Assembly: GCA_905250025.1 (NCBI GenBank)
Contig: CAJNOJ010000024.1
Location: 496,001 to 560,000, forward strand
Reading direction: 5' to 3'
DNA length: 64,000 nucleotides
Source of the DNA: Adineta ricciae
Taxonomy: Eukaryota > Rotifera > Eurotatoria > Adinetida > Adinetidae
Part shown: positions 1 through 13,279 of the stretch, one piece after another
How the letters are laid out: each line of letters begins with the position of its first letter
How positions within the stretch are numbered: the first letter of the stretch is position 1
Translations under genes and position numbers: made by a program
Notes under the pieces: model-generated
The model's input: the letters and a program-made list of their open reading frames with translations, nothing else
What the model was told of the DNA's origin: nothing
The model's database searches: none

Positions 1-409
1 GTACTCTTCCGTCGAATACTCATCTTTCGACGTGTAATTGTTTTCTTCTCTTCTTTTTATACTGGCATTAAACGAATGATCCTCACGTATGTTGACCTTT
101 AGTCAAGAATGAATCAAATTCGTGCTAAGATGCATGAGTCTCTTTTTAACAAGAGAACAGGAAAAAAGATCGCTGCCTAGACGAGATTTACTACGAGAAA
201 TCGAAGAGCTTTGCCAAGAGAGCGGTAGAACTTGATCTTGATTGTCATCGAGTGACCTCTATCTGATCGGAATGTTACACAAACAATCTAGAGACGGTTG
301 TCATGTAACCATCTGATCGTGTTTTTCTTTCCATGGATGAAATAAATTCCAAAGAAGAGAACAAAACGAATCTTTTCAAAACGTCCATGATATATCATTT
401 ATCCAAAAA
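1..409. other. Upstream region of MAPK15, no gene seen
   Basis: No reading frame with recognisable similarity and no RNA gene is visible. The stretch is AT-rich and probably carries the promoter and 5' UTR of the kinase gene that starts at 410. I see no convincing TATA box. Confidence 0.5.
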
Positions 410-3076
410 ATGACAGACGGTAAAAGAAACGTTTGATGTGTTTGAACATGCTGATGAACTCTCTGTTTTGCAGGAGTTGATACGCATATTTTACGGTACT
501 ACGAAATTCAAAAACGTCTCGGAAAAGGAGCATATGGCATCGTATGGAAAGCAACTGATAAACGAAGCAAAGAAGTCGTCGCGTTGAAGAAGATTTTCGA
601 TGCATTTCGAAATCAAACGGATGCTCAAGTCAGTGACCGAAATGACGGTATCGATTGGAAGAATTCGTAATTTGATTCTAGAGAACCTATCGTGAAATTG
701 TTTTCCTACGGGAATTTGGTGAACATCCCAATGTTATTCGATTACAAAATGTTTTACGTGCTGATAATGACCGAGATATCTATCTTGTTTGTGAATTTAT
801 GGGTAAAAATATCGCTTTGATTTTTCACTTTATCTTTCTGATGGATTCGATTGTCAGAGGCGGATTTACATAACGTCATTCGCAAAGGAAACATCCTGAA
901 AGATACGCATAAACGATATGTAATGTATCAGTTATTAAAAGCGATGAAATATCTCCATTCCGCGAATGTTATTCATCGTGATATGAAAGTAAAGAAAAAG
1001 AGACTAATCCGGATTCTATAAACATCACGTTTTTTTTTCAGCCGTCAAATGTTCTAATTAATCAACAATGCCGCGTTAAAATATGCGATTTTGGCCTTGC
1101 TCGATCATTGAATTATATTTATGAGGATCCACAACATCCAGCTTTGACAGAATATGTTGGTGAGTTCATTTCACTAAAAATGAACGTCATGTTTATTTTT
1201 TCGTGAATCCTATATTTACAGCAACAAGATGGTACCGAGCACCGGAAATTTTACTTGCTTCGACAAAGTAAATCTTTTTTTTCCTTCTAATCAGGCATTT
1301 CACACTCGTTGATACATTGTTGGTTAGATATACCAAAGGAGTTGATATGTGGTCTATCGGTGAGTTGAGATGTATATCATATACTTATTTTTAAGGTATT
1401 GATTAGGTTGTATACTTGGGGAGATACTGCTGGGAAAACCTTTGTTTCAAGGAACGTCGACGTTCAATCAATTGGAACGTATTCTTCAATATATTCCAAC
1501 GCCCAGCCATTCAGATATTGCTAGTATTGCATCTCATTATGGACCAAGTGTGTTAGAACGAGCATCATCTGTGTAAAATTACCGTTAAAAAGAAACAATC
1601 TGATAGAGTTGAAGAAGATGTTTTCATTTTAGTCAAAAGAAATCATTTGATCAATTGATTCCTAATGCTGGCGATGAAGCTCAAGATCTTCTTCGGCGCC
1701 TTCTGCATTTTAATCCTGATAAACGTATAACAGCAGAAGAAGGAGTTCGTCATTCCTATGTTGCTTCGTACGTCATTTTTACAGACGCCTTTTTGTCATC
1801 ATATTTCTTCTTTTACATTAGATTTCATAATCCAAGTGAAGAAATAGTTAAAGGTTATGATGTGGTTCCACAATTGAGTGACGATATACAATTGACTGTC
1901 GATGAATATCGAAAGAAACTATACGAAGTAATTCACTTGGCTCGTTTTCGAATGGAAAAAAAAGGATATTTTCATTGGAATCTTTAGTTAATTCAACTAC
2001 GTAAAGTTTCAGCAAAAATCAATCCAAACATGTCTTCCTCAAATTCTGAAGTTGCACGACCGCGCGATACGTCGACTGATCAACAACAACGTCACGGTGC
2101 CAGTGCTTACATCGACAAATCGGAATACGATGCTTACAAGCAATCAACAGTAAACTCAACATCTGCAGCAAATTTCGGAGGAGCTTATTCCAACTATTCT
2201 GTGGACAATAATAATCGTTATGTTCAAGATGTCGTTGATGATGAATGTACACCACCGACAACGCATGATCAGTCCAATGGACAATCGCAACATATGAAGA
2301 GTACTTCCACTACATCTTATTCTGGTTCGTAGACAACATTTGTGCATTGCTGATTGTTGCTTTCTTTGCATAGGACTCATCGGTCGATCGAACAGTTATA
2401 ATGGCTCACAACCCAAATTGATCAGTAGTAAACAGCGAAACACAACAACCGGTTCGTCAATGTTATATTCGGTAGAGAGTATAATCGTTTTTCTCGGTGA
2501 GAACTGTCGAACGAAGAACTTTCGTTTAGAAATCGACTATGGGTGGTTTAACACGTGAGAAGATTGGAGCCAATCGCGGATTCCGCTCTGGTTCAGCTCC
2601 AACTCCGATACCGCCTGTAAAACAAATCAATAGTAACAATTATTACATTCGCCGTCCAACAGTAATTTTCACTGACGAACGTGGTGGACCAAGTGATAAG
2701 AGTGCTGGTGCACAATCGAGAATGAATACTAAATTTGTTCGTAAATTTCTCTCATGTATTCATTTGACTTCATCTTCTCTTTGTCTAGGCCAATACTCTA
2801 CGACCCAATTCAGCCGCTGATAATCGGAACAAACCTCGTTATCATTCTGCAACGATCATGAATCACAATCAACAACAAGGAGGTGGAGCACCGAACACAT
2901 CGTACATAAACTACAATGGACATTATCAACAGCGTCGTCCTACCCATGGAAATTATTCGAATACTACAGTGACAGCCGTAGCACGCGATAACCTGGGTGG
3001 TTATCATCAAAATATGGGTACATTAACTCAAAACGGGTTACGTGTTCTTGATGGTCTCCTTCATAATGCAACGTAA
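410..3076 (+). CDS. MAPK15: MAP kinase 15 / ERK7-type protein kinase
   Basis: Fourteen coding exons: 410-419, 474-628, 682-802, 858-988, 1042-1159, 1222-1267, 1328-1359, 1407-1572, 1633-1767, 1822-1943, 2013-2324, 2374-2471, 2530-2736, 2789-3076; they sum to 646 codons plus stop. The kinase domain shows the glycine loop ([13 protein letters not shown]), VALKK lysine, HRDMKPSN catalytic loop, DFGLA, the TEY activation motif, ATRWYRAPE, and [13 protein letters not shown]. The stretch [15 protein letters not shown] is characteristic of the ERK7/8 (MAPK15) branch. The tail of about 300 residues is Ser/Asn/Gln-rich and disordered, as in the family. ERK7 kinases act in ciliary structure and secretion/autophagy control (family knowledge). 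The first coding exon supplies only 10 nt of coding sequence. The junction 1943/2013 is the least certain: an in-frame stop at 1985-1987 would end the protein early if that intron were retained. Confidence 0.93.
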
Positions 3077-3636
3077 CATTGGTTTATTGCTATTTTTATT
3101 GTTTTTGTTTTCTTTTTAATCTCTTCAATGTTTATTACGTATATGTATGCGCATATTTAACGGCGGGCATTTTCTCTTAATTCGTGCACGATGGACTAAA
3201 GAATCGTGCATTGTTGGTTGTTTTTATTTCTCTCAACTGTTTCATACCGTTAGTAGTGTGATCAATTTTGTATGTTTTTACCTCTTCTACACATATAAAA
3301 GTGATTATTTTGTGTACATTTTTTTTCTTTTATTCAAAATATAAAAGCACAGCGAGCCAATTATTCATTTATGGGTTTGTCAATTCTGTTAGCGAAAGTC
3401 AAGTTTTACTTTATTTGTCTATACATACAAATTCTTGCGAAAAGATTTCCAAAGAAAACGAAAAAAAAACCAGTTTGATTTCTGTTTTATGAAGCAGCAG
3501 CACCCGATAGGATCGAAAACAAAAAGATAACAATCTACTATAATACTGTTGGCGAATACACAAGATATATATATATAATTTTTATGGGACAAGCGCAAAC
3601 GTGTGACTAGTGTAAAACTTCATTTCTGTTAGGAAT
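3077..3636. other. Convergent 3' intergenic region
   Basis: This lies between the 3' ends of MAPK15 (+) and the kinesin light chain gene (-). It is T/A-rich with a short TA run near 3566-3577. No gene is visible. Confidence 0.6.
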
Positions 3637-5754
<2,118 letters not shown>

Positions 5755-5756
5755 CT

Positions 5757-6093
5757 AAAAGAAAGGAAAATTCTGTCGAGATAAAAGCATCTCGTAGTAA
5801 AGCTAATTGATAGTGTAATTGAGGAAACATAAGACGTGCAATGGTACTGTATTTTTCTCTACCTGCTTGCCAAACGTGAGGAAGAATGAAGAGAGAGGAA
5901 GAGAGAAAAGAAAAGAAAAAGAATGAGTAAAAATGTTGCTGTTAAGCTAATGTGTGTTCTTGTCTTTCACGTCTTTTTTTTTCTTCATTCAGTGTTATTT
6001 TACTCTGAATTTGCATCGAGACGTGATTGAAGGAACTAATAAAGTTGGTTATACAACATTAAATAACAGAAGATTCAATTCATCTTACCTTTG
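5757..6093 (-). other. 5' UTR intron of kinesin light chain
   Basis: On the minus strand a donor (AAAG|GTAAGAT) lies at 6093 and an acceptor (TTCTTTTAG) abuts the start codon of the light chain gene. The non-coding first exon would lie just above 6093. Inferred from splice signals only. Confidence 0.6.
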
Positions 6094-6329
6094 TCGCCGT
6101 CGACTGTTCAAATGAAGAGGAAAAAGGAGAAAGAGAGAGTTCGAGTAGGTTGAATCATTTAACTGTCTCGATACCAGTAAGCATGTACATATTGAATATG
6201 TTTCTCTCTTTTTCTTTTCGCTCGACTACGACAACTACCATCACCTCTCGTAATGATCGAATGCGTACGTGTCAGCTGTTACAGTGGAGATGCAAAAGTA
6301 TAATCTCAAATCAATAGAACTGAGAAAAA

Positions 6330-6360
<31 letters not shown>

Positions 6361-7857
6361 TGCGGCGAACAGGCAGCTTTGCAGTTCGGTATTTCATTCC
6401 TAGGTGTTTTGTGTTTTGCTGCTCGTTTCTGTTACTTAGGAGTTCATTTTCAAATCATTTAGTCATGAGGAAAAGCAAAGAATGAGCAATCTGTTGGCTG
6501 CAGTAGTAATCATAAAAAAAAAAGAAAAAGAAGTTAACAAGAATGGTTTCAAAAGAAAAAAAGAGAAGAAAGAGAAGAAAAAAGGTGTAGAATTTTCTTC
6601 TATTCTCCTCCATGGCTTTGACAATGTTCAACGCTGTCATTAGGTCAGAGAATTACAAGTTAGAAATGGACGTTTCATCCCATTCGGAACCATTTGACAT
6701 CAACAAATAACGCTCATACAGTTTCGAACACTCGAAAAAGCAAGGCCAGGTGAAGAAGATTTCTAACGCCAAAAAAAACGTGCTTTTCTCTATTAAAATC
6801 GGCGTGATTATAATATCCTTCAGGCAGATGTTTTGATTGAGGGAAAATATATACATGAATAATAAATATGTATCTTAAAGGGGAATGAATCATACAAAAA
6901 TATAAGATGAAGAATTAATCTTTTTGCGTGCAACGAATAAGTTTGACGCTTTGATTGTATATTGATGCCGACTAAGAGTATAGAAAGATTTGTCATAAAA
7001 AATCCATTTCCACTATTTAACAATCAATTTCGATTATATCGAATATGCAGAGTCGGCTTGTTCGTTTAACTGAATAATCATCTGTATATATATGAGATAG
7101 ACGAGTACCAAGGATAAATATATTGCTTCATCTACCTCCACTTGTCGAATAGGACTAATTAGTTATTCAAATGATGTTTTGTTAACAAGGACAATTGAAT
7201 ACTATGTGAAGTGTTTATCATGTATACAGTTGCGACGTCAAGGTTCGAAGAGACAGACTGAAGTATAACGACAAGTATTATTAGCCAAATTTCATGGATC
7301 ACGAGCGAAATATAAACAAAACTTGGTCGGATCACGATCGAGGGTTAACGCATGGAGAGAAGATATCCGCCCTCACGAACACTCACTGTCTCATCCTACG
7401 CGGATGTTTCTCATGTGTAACTAATCGAGCAAATTCGATAAACTTTCTTTGTTTTTCTTTATTTATTAAAATACGTATTATCGTCATTATCGTTATTAGT
7501 TTTTCTTGGTAATGATCGATGGCTTTGAGATTCGTGAGCAAATGAATTTTTCCCGAGAAAGAAAAACGCAATAGGAAATGATGGTGATGTTAATGATCGG
7601 GAGAGAAGCCAAGACAGATTAACACGGTTAATGATTTTATTAGGAACGAGGCGTTATTGAAATAACAATGAATACAAAAGCTTTGTTCTATCTGTGCTCA
7701 TCTATTATGCATCGAATTCTCTCTCTCTCGCTTTTTGCGTATGAGGGGGTTGTCGGTCAAAGTACCTCTTCGACTGATTCAGGACATTGAGCAATCCATT
7801 ATTCTTTTTCTTTCGCTCTCTCTCTCTCTCCCTCTCTGCTTGTCTTGAATCCTAGAG
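6094..7857. other. Long intergenic region, no gene seen
   Basis: About 1.7 kb between the divergent kinesin light chain gene and the first neuropeptide gene. It holds a GAAA microsatellite (6331-6360) and a CT tract (about 7815-7835). Short open frames here have no composition or similarity suggesting real genes. Confidence 0.5.
6331..6360. repeat. (GAAA)n microsatellite
   Basis: Tandem GAAA units, about seven copies, read directly from the sequence. Confidence 0.95.
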
Positions 7858-7865
7858 TATATAAA
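7858..7865 (+). promoter_or_regulatory. TATA box of neuropeptide precursor gene
   Basis: TATATAAA lies about 30 bp before a likely start site (about 7890). A short non-coding exon follows and ends at 7929 in front of GTAAGT. The acceptor TTTCAG ends at 8414, 27 bp before the ATG at 8442, so the gene has a 485-bp 5' UTR intron. Confidence 0.65.
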
Positions 7866-8441
7866 CTAGCGAAATAGACACAGATTCTCGATTTCAGTTA
7901 ACATCTCCTTTGATCGAAATCATTCAATCGTAAGTAGAACATACATTAAAGTCAGCTATAGTCGAAATAATAAATTCAACAATGTGTAGGAGGAGATTTT
8001 ATGTAAAATCCTACATTTATTGATGAATATTGTTAACAGGCAAGTTTCGTACTTCCTCTTTCAGCAACTAATGAGTTCGAATGAATCATTTGTTCATATT
8101 GTCATCAAGAAATTCCTTATCACGCTATTGAATATAGAAAAAAAACGAGAAAGGAAACTAATATTGGTCTTTTAGTCATCATTTTCATAACTACCATTAA
8201 CCATTGTTTGTTTCTCTGAGAAGGGTGAGTAAGATACCTTGTCGGAAAAACGAGTTGCCTTAGTTTTGATTAATCCAGACTGTTCTTTACAGTCATACTT
8301 TCTCTGTTATTACACGACGCTTCATTTGCAAAAAAATGCCGCCTTCTCCAACATTCACTACTTAAATCCTTGTGAGCCGATTACTATTGTAGTCCAACAA
8401 ATACTTTATTTCAGATCAAAATTTTGCTGTACTAGAACAAA

Positions 8442-8873
8442 ATGAATAACGTTATTCCTTTGTTATTACTTGGTGTTATGCTTAGTTTACACGGTATAGC
8501 TGGCCAATGGTACATTATGAAAAAAGATTACCCATCAGCGCTGATGAACTATCCCAATCCTGGAAAACGAAGTATCGAAGAAGATCGATCTTCCGATGAT
8601 AAAAAGATCGATTGTTCAATCCCATATTCATACATGAGAACTTATGCAGACAAAACGGCCTGGCTGTTACTGTGTAACGATTATCAGTCGCCGCTAGGAT
8701 CAACTAACGATTTGTCATCTGTGGGGAATTCCATTGCGGATAAGTTCTATTCAAGCCCTCGACTTATATCTCATGAACGAAGGACTGCACGCTCTATTCC
8801 ACCGTATCTTTACGAACAAAAGGATTTATTCCGACGACGACGCCGCCGACGACGATTTCTGAATAGCTTATGA
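8442..8873 (+). CDS. Putative neuropeptide precursor (Pro-amide peptide)
   Basis: 143 residues in a single coding exon. Residues 1-21 form a signal peptide (NVIPLLLLGVMLSLHGIAG). Cleavage before Gln22 would expose a glutamine able to form pyroglutamate. The following 20 residues run to YPNP and then GKR, a classic amidation plus dibasic cleavage site, so a mature peptide starting QWYIMKK and ending YPNP-amide is predicted. The rest has further basic sites, two cysteines (DCSIPYSY and LLCNDY) and an unusual run of eight arginines before FLNSL. An AATAAA follows at about 8887. I do not recognise the peptide family. Pro-amide ends occur in DH31/calcitonin-type peptides, but that is only a loose resemblance. 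A second peptide precursor lies tail to tail just downstream. Confidence 0.7.
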   Translation: MNNVIPLLLLGVMLSLHGIAGQWYIMKKDYPSALMNYPNPGKRSIEEDRSSDDKKIDCSIPYSYMRTYADKTAWLLLCNDYQSPLGSTNDLSSVGNSIADKFYSSPRLISHERRTARSIPPYLYEQKDLFRRRRRRRRFLNSL

Positions 8874-9083
8874 CGATCTCGAAATCAATAAATGACAAAA
8901 CGATATTCTTAGTGTTCGTTCACATCCAAATATAGATTTCTGTCGAAAAAAAAGAATAAATCGATTTGAACCAACACTCAATTTCGAAGTATTCATGTTT
9001 GTTTTTCTGTTGGTGTTGTTGTAAAATAAATATGTATTTATTTTGTTTTTTATCTATAAATGAACATGAAAAAAACATAGCGT

Positions 9084-9411
9084 TCATTTATCTTCGAACC
9101 ATAAACGAGCAGAATTTTCATGTGCAGCATTAGGATGGTCTTCTAGTATCACATCACTACGTTTTCCCCAGCCTAGAAGAGTAAAATCATAATGGAGATA
9201 TTCAAAGAAAAGGAAGAGTAGGACTTCGCTTACCAGGACCTTTTCGTTTGACTAGTTCCTGGTACGTTTCATCTTGCTGTTCATCATGAATTGGAAAAGA
9301 CCAAGAGAATTTCTTTACGACTGCAGGACGTGCATCAACTGTAATTTGACTGATGAAGTATTGGCAGATGAGTAGAGTTATGGCGAAGAAGAAGCACACC
9401 TTCATGTTCAA
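9084..9411 (-). CDS. Putative neuropeptide precursor, KGPGW-amide (APGWamide-like)
   Basis: Two exons, 9411-9234 and 9172-9084, joined across a 61-bp intron (donor CCTG|GTAAGC, acceptor TTCTAG|GC), give 88 residues. An N-terminal signal peptide (MKVCFFFAITLLICQYFIS) is followed by a spacer and then VKR-KGPGW-GKR-SD. The tripartite site Lys-Arg / peptide / Gly-Lys-Arg predicts a five-residue amidated peptide ending PGW-amide. That ending matches APGWamide of lophotrochozoans and the PGW-amide ending of AKH/RPCH peptides. Without splicing the frame would instead read GPGKR and hit a stop, so the exon junction creates the motif. Single copy, unlike multi-copy molluscan APGWamide precursors. The family assignment is inference. 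Confidence 0.68.
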
Positions 9412-9543
9412 CGTATTATTCGGGTACCAATTGATGAAATGAAGAATGGAATTGAGTCGACGAGAGATTTTGTTTTAAAATAGGAGAAACAAAAAAAAAT
9501 AGAAACTGCAAATTACGGAACTCGGCTCGTATAAATCGGTGAT

Positions 9544-9551
9544 TTTAAATA
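9544..9551 (-). promoter_or_regulatory. Possible TATA element of the KGPGW-amide gene
   Basis: On the minus strand TATTTAAA lies about 130 bp upstream of the ATG at 9411, which would leave a 5' UTR of roughly 100 nt. Weak, position-based call. Confidence 0.3.
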
Positions 9552-10052
9552 CCCCGTTCGTTCTCTAAATAAATTCAAGAGAGACAAGGAGAGAGAGCGA
9601 GAACTATAGAAAAAAATTGATAATTAACTATTAACAACACTGTTATTCACTATATGATAGATGAGTTTGTTATCCTGTTCCCCAAACGTTAATGCCAATG
9701 TCCACATTAACGAAATACATGTAAGGTCAAGTAATAAAAATCCATGTTTTCTCGTTATTCTTGTTCGATTGATATTCAATGTGTTTATAACACGTTGTTC
9801 TCGGCAATTTATCTCTCTTATTCATATTTCAATAGTGACGAGGAAAAAATACGCCTGCTCAATATTCGGAGGCATTTGTCTACTCAATGTTTTTCTCAAG
9901 CAATTGTGCGTGAATCGAGAATAAAGACGAGGATTTCTAAGTGTAAGCGTCAATCGATTGAGAACAGTATTCTCTGCGGTGAAAGTTTCGCCTTACAAAT
10001 TGAATCAATGGATGACAACGATCGTACACAGTTGGGAGCATGTCTCCGACAT
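9552..10052. other. Intergenic, no gene seen
   Basis: AT-rich spacer between the peptide gene and the tRNA. Open frames here overlap the tRNA or lack any recognisable feature. Confidence 0.5.
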
Positions 10053-10125
10053 GGGGATGTAGCTCATATGGTAGAGCGCTCGCTTAGCATGCGAGAGGTA
10101 TTGGGATCGATGCCCAACTTCTCCA
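10053..10125 (+). tRNA. tRNA-Ala (AGC)
   Basis: 73 nt fold as a cloverleaf: acceptor GGGGATG against CTTCTCC with discriminator A; D arm GCTCATATGGTAGAGC; anticodon stem CTCGC/GCGAG with loop TTAGCAT, anticodon AGC; T arm TGGGATCGATGCCCA. A T run just downstream fits RNA polymerase III termination. No intron. One U-U mismatch sits in the acceptor stem. Confidence 0.9.
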
Positions 10126-10247
10126 CTTTTTGCTTATTTTTTTTTTAAATAAAACTGTTTTTTTTTATTCTCAATTGCCAATAAAAACACAACAAAAAAA
10201 TCGACCGTTCTGTTTTATTCTAATAAGATATCCACGTTGTTCTTGGA

Positions 10248-12315
10248 TTAAACATATTCATATTTATCGACGAGGAGATTTGTTTCACTTGAGTACGCAA
10301 CGGATTCTCGATTAACAACAGATCGAACGCCAGCAATCTGAGAAATGAGTAGACAAGCGATGATTGATTCAGATGAAGAGAAATCAATGAACTTACTTTG
10401 ATGTTACAGAATGGTGTTTCAGAAACGAAATCAACTTGAATTGGAAAGAAATCGCTTGCTTTGCCACGAACAGAAAATTCTAAGGAACCTTCCGAATTCG
10501 ATTGATCGATGACGGGCAATGTCCAAATTAATGTTGTTTTTCGACTATCGAATTGATAGTCGCCATCGATTTTATCAATAACTGGCGTTTGTCCACCACC
10601 CCTGAACGAAACACAATCCATATTTGAGAATTTATCCGAAAGAGATTACTTACGGCAATGGAACGCTAATTTGAACATCTTTTAAAACTAGGTTCTTATT
10701 TTGTAATTCGTATTCAATATTCACGTCGCATCCACCATTCGGTGTTTCGTTTGGCCAGCAATTAACTGGAAGAGAGTGAAAGGTGAATGAATTTTCGAAG
10801 AAAAATTTAAAGTTTCCTACTTGTCAATGGAATTTCACTATCATCAGTTGATGTATAACGCCATTTGAGTACACCCACTTCTTGATTAGCAGGAAAGGGC
10901 CGATCGGAATTTTTCAAGCCAATCAACGAGTCGTTTGTAAATAGCTTCTTATCAATATTCGGGTGAGTCTACGTATGACGGCCAATTTACTATTTATAAT
11001 TAGTTAGAAAAAACTATGTTTACTTGTAATTGAACACCACGCGATTCTTTGTTGTCAATAGCGACAGTAATACGGCCACAATCCTCTGATTTGACACGTA
11101 ACATAATCATGCCCTGTACTTCGAGATTTTCTACGCCACCATTACGACCACACCGGACCGTTAACTTCTCTTCTTGTTTCAAATGAACACTAAACATAGT
11201 CGAAGAGAAACATTGTAACTGCTTGTGATGACGCGTAAATCAGCTTACTCTCCCTTCTGTGAGTCAGCGATTGAGACACTCTGTGTTTTTGCTTTCCCCG
11301 TTGCTCCACCAGCACCTGTTGTTACGGGTACGGTATTTGCCACCACTTCTCCCTCGGATTTCAATTGATTGACAAATTCTTCAACATTTTTGCCCTTTTT
11401 ACCCAATACCATACCTCTTCCACCACCTACAGTTGTACCGGAACGACTCGTAGTTCTACGATGTTCAAAAAGAAAATCACATCTTGTTCAGCAAATTACA
11501 CTTACGGTCCACTACTTGGGAATGTCACTGGCGTGGGTGTGATGTCAGGTTTTGAATCATTCGATGAGCTACTATACATGTTTGATGATATGCCAGATGA
11601 ACTTCCGTATGTTTTTGGCCCGCCGAGACGTTGTTGAGCACGTCGTTGCAATTCGAATTCTTTCGCCTTCTGCTTCATTCGATCCTTGGCTTCTTGTTCT
11701 TGAGTCTAGAACAAATGATTTGCAATTAAGGAAAGGAAAACAATACTTTTCGGGAAAAAACCTTTCTCATTGCGTCATGAACGCGTTCATCATGGGAATC
11801 CATTTCTGTAAATGTACGAATTTGTGCTAAATTCACATTTTCCTTGTAGCCCAATGCAACTATTTCATCGAATGCAGATAATAACTCGAATGCATGTTGA
11901 AACACTTCTTTTTCATCGACCGTTTTACAATACTCCGGAATCTAAAACAAACCATCACGTATATTCACATATCGATAAGAAATTAATGCAATTATTCATA
12001 CCACACGAGAAAACAATCTTAATGTTTCCAAATCTTCTAAGATATTGCTTGCTTTTGTTGTTAATAAAACCATGTAGAGTTTGTCGAATGGTTGATAGAC
12101 GTAACGAACAGTATCGGTTTCCACGAACGTATGTTGTTTACCTGCGCCGATTAATTTTGGAAACGCAGCAAGTAAACCTTCGATACGCGATCGTGTCATT
12201 TCCACGAATTGTCGCGAGACAAGTGCTAAACAAGAGATTCAACAGAAGAAAGGAAATAGATGTTCAACTTACGTTTGCCAGCCTTCGTACAAATAGATGC
12301 AGCGAGTAAGACCAT
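10248..12315 (-). CDS. ARCN1: Coatomer subunit delta (delta-COP)
   Basis: Ten exons on the minus strand: 12315-12273, 12225-12002, 11941-11762, 11705-11506, 11455-11249, 11189-11024, 10968-10821, 10765-10654, 10601-10397 and 10337-10248; 524 residues, close to the usual length of about 510. The N-terminal longin-like part reads [14 protein letters not shown]...[22 protein letters not shown]. The middle holds the Gln/Arg helix ([18 protein letters not shown]). The C-terminal mu-homology domain contains [19 protein letters not shown] and [22 protein letters not shown], and the protein ends LLVDKYEYV. It is a subunit of the COPI vesicle coat for Golgi-to-ER transport. A minus-strand AATAAA (about 10213-10218) follows the stop. 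Confidence 0.96.
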
Positions 12316-13279
12316 CTTTACTGAAAGTAAATCAGTGAAGTATTCGAGACAAGTGAATAAGAGGAGAATCAAGTCGAGTTGGCAGTCTTGTTGTTTTTCT
12401 TTTCTTTGCTAAATACCTATTCGCAAATGAAACAACCAATCCGGGTTAAGTATACATAGACAGACAGACAGACATAAAGTATTTTCTTATTTGATAGATA
12501 ATACAGAAACAGATCGACACAAAAGCTAAATATCTGCGCAGCAGAGAGGCTTCACTAAAGTTTACCACAATCTAACTGTATCCTTAAGAATTCTTCTATC
12601 TTTCGAATTGACACTAACTATAGAATATGCAAAACTCGACATTTAAAATAGATTAGGTTAGAAAACAGTTTGTCGTCGAATCTGTCGTTATGTCGCGATT
12701 CCAGTCAAATCCTTTGATTAACAATCTCGTAAGGTTTTCATTTCTCTACTATTACGAAAATTGAGTTTTACAGATACAGATAACTGAATCATTTCGATCG
12801 TATATCGTCATTTGATAATGATATTGTCAACTTCGAGACTACATACACGTATGTCGAGAATTATAAGTATAGAATGTTGATATTTGATTGAAGAATTCCA
12901 CGTACGTCTTCGCCGGTTTTGTTAATAGTTAACCTAAAGCGACAAGCGCCTCGATGAGAACAAAGGCGACAGAGGACGCTGCGAGAACGATTCCAAAGCG
13001 AACGTACTACATCTGATCAGTTGTTTGTTTTCATTTGTTTACGAAAAAAAATCCATTTGTTCTGAGAAATCCATTTGCCAACACTTTTCGTTCGAAACTA
13101 ATTCTCAACCTACATTGGTCAAAGATTAACCATCCTACTCGTTCTATTTGACAAAATAGAATCAATAAGCAAACGATTTTCCCTTCTTCTTCTGTTTTTT
13201 TTTATAGATAATACGAAGAATGTTCATTGGAAACACCTACGATTAAAATTTCATGTTTAGTTGACTCAAATTGAATTGA
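12316..13279. other. Divergent intergenic region
   Basis: About 1 kb between delta-COP (-) and the Kelch gene (+). It contains a short GACA repeat (about 12460-12475) and no visible gene. It presumably contains both promoters. Confidence 0.5.

Noticed and set aside
2019..2380. Minus-strand open frames under the MAPK15 tail
   Set aside because: Low-complexity antisense of the Ser/Asn-rich tail, with no independent signals.
7294..7571. Short open frames on both strands in the intergenic region
   Set aside because: No domain, no splice or promoter support, AT-rich random composition.
9661..10148. Two overlapping plus-strand frames before and over the tRNA
   Set aside because: One reads through the tRNA-Ala gene and neither has recognisable features.
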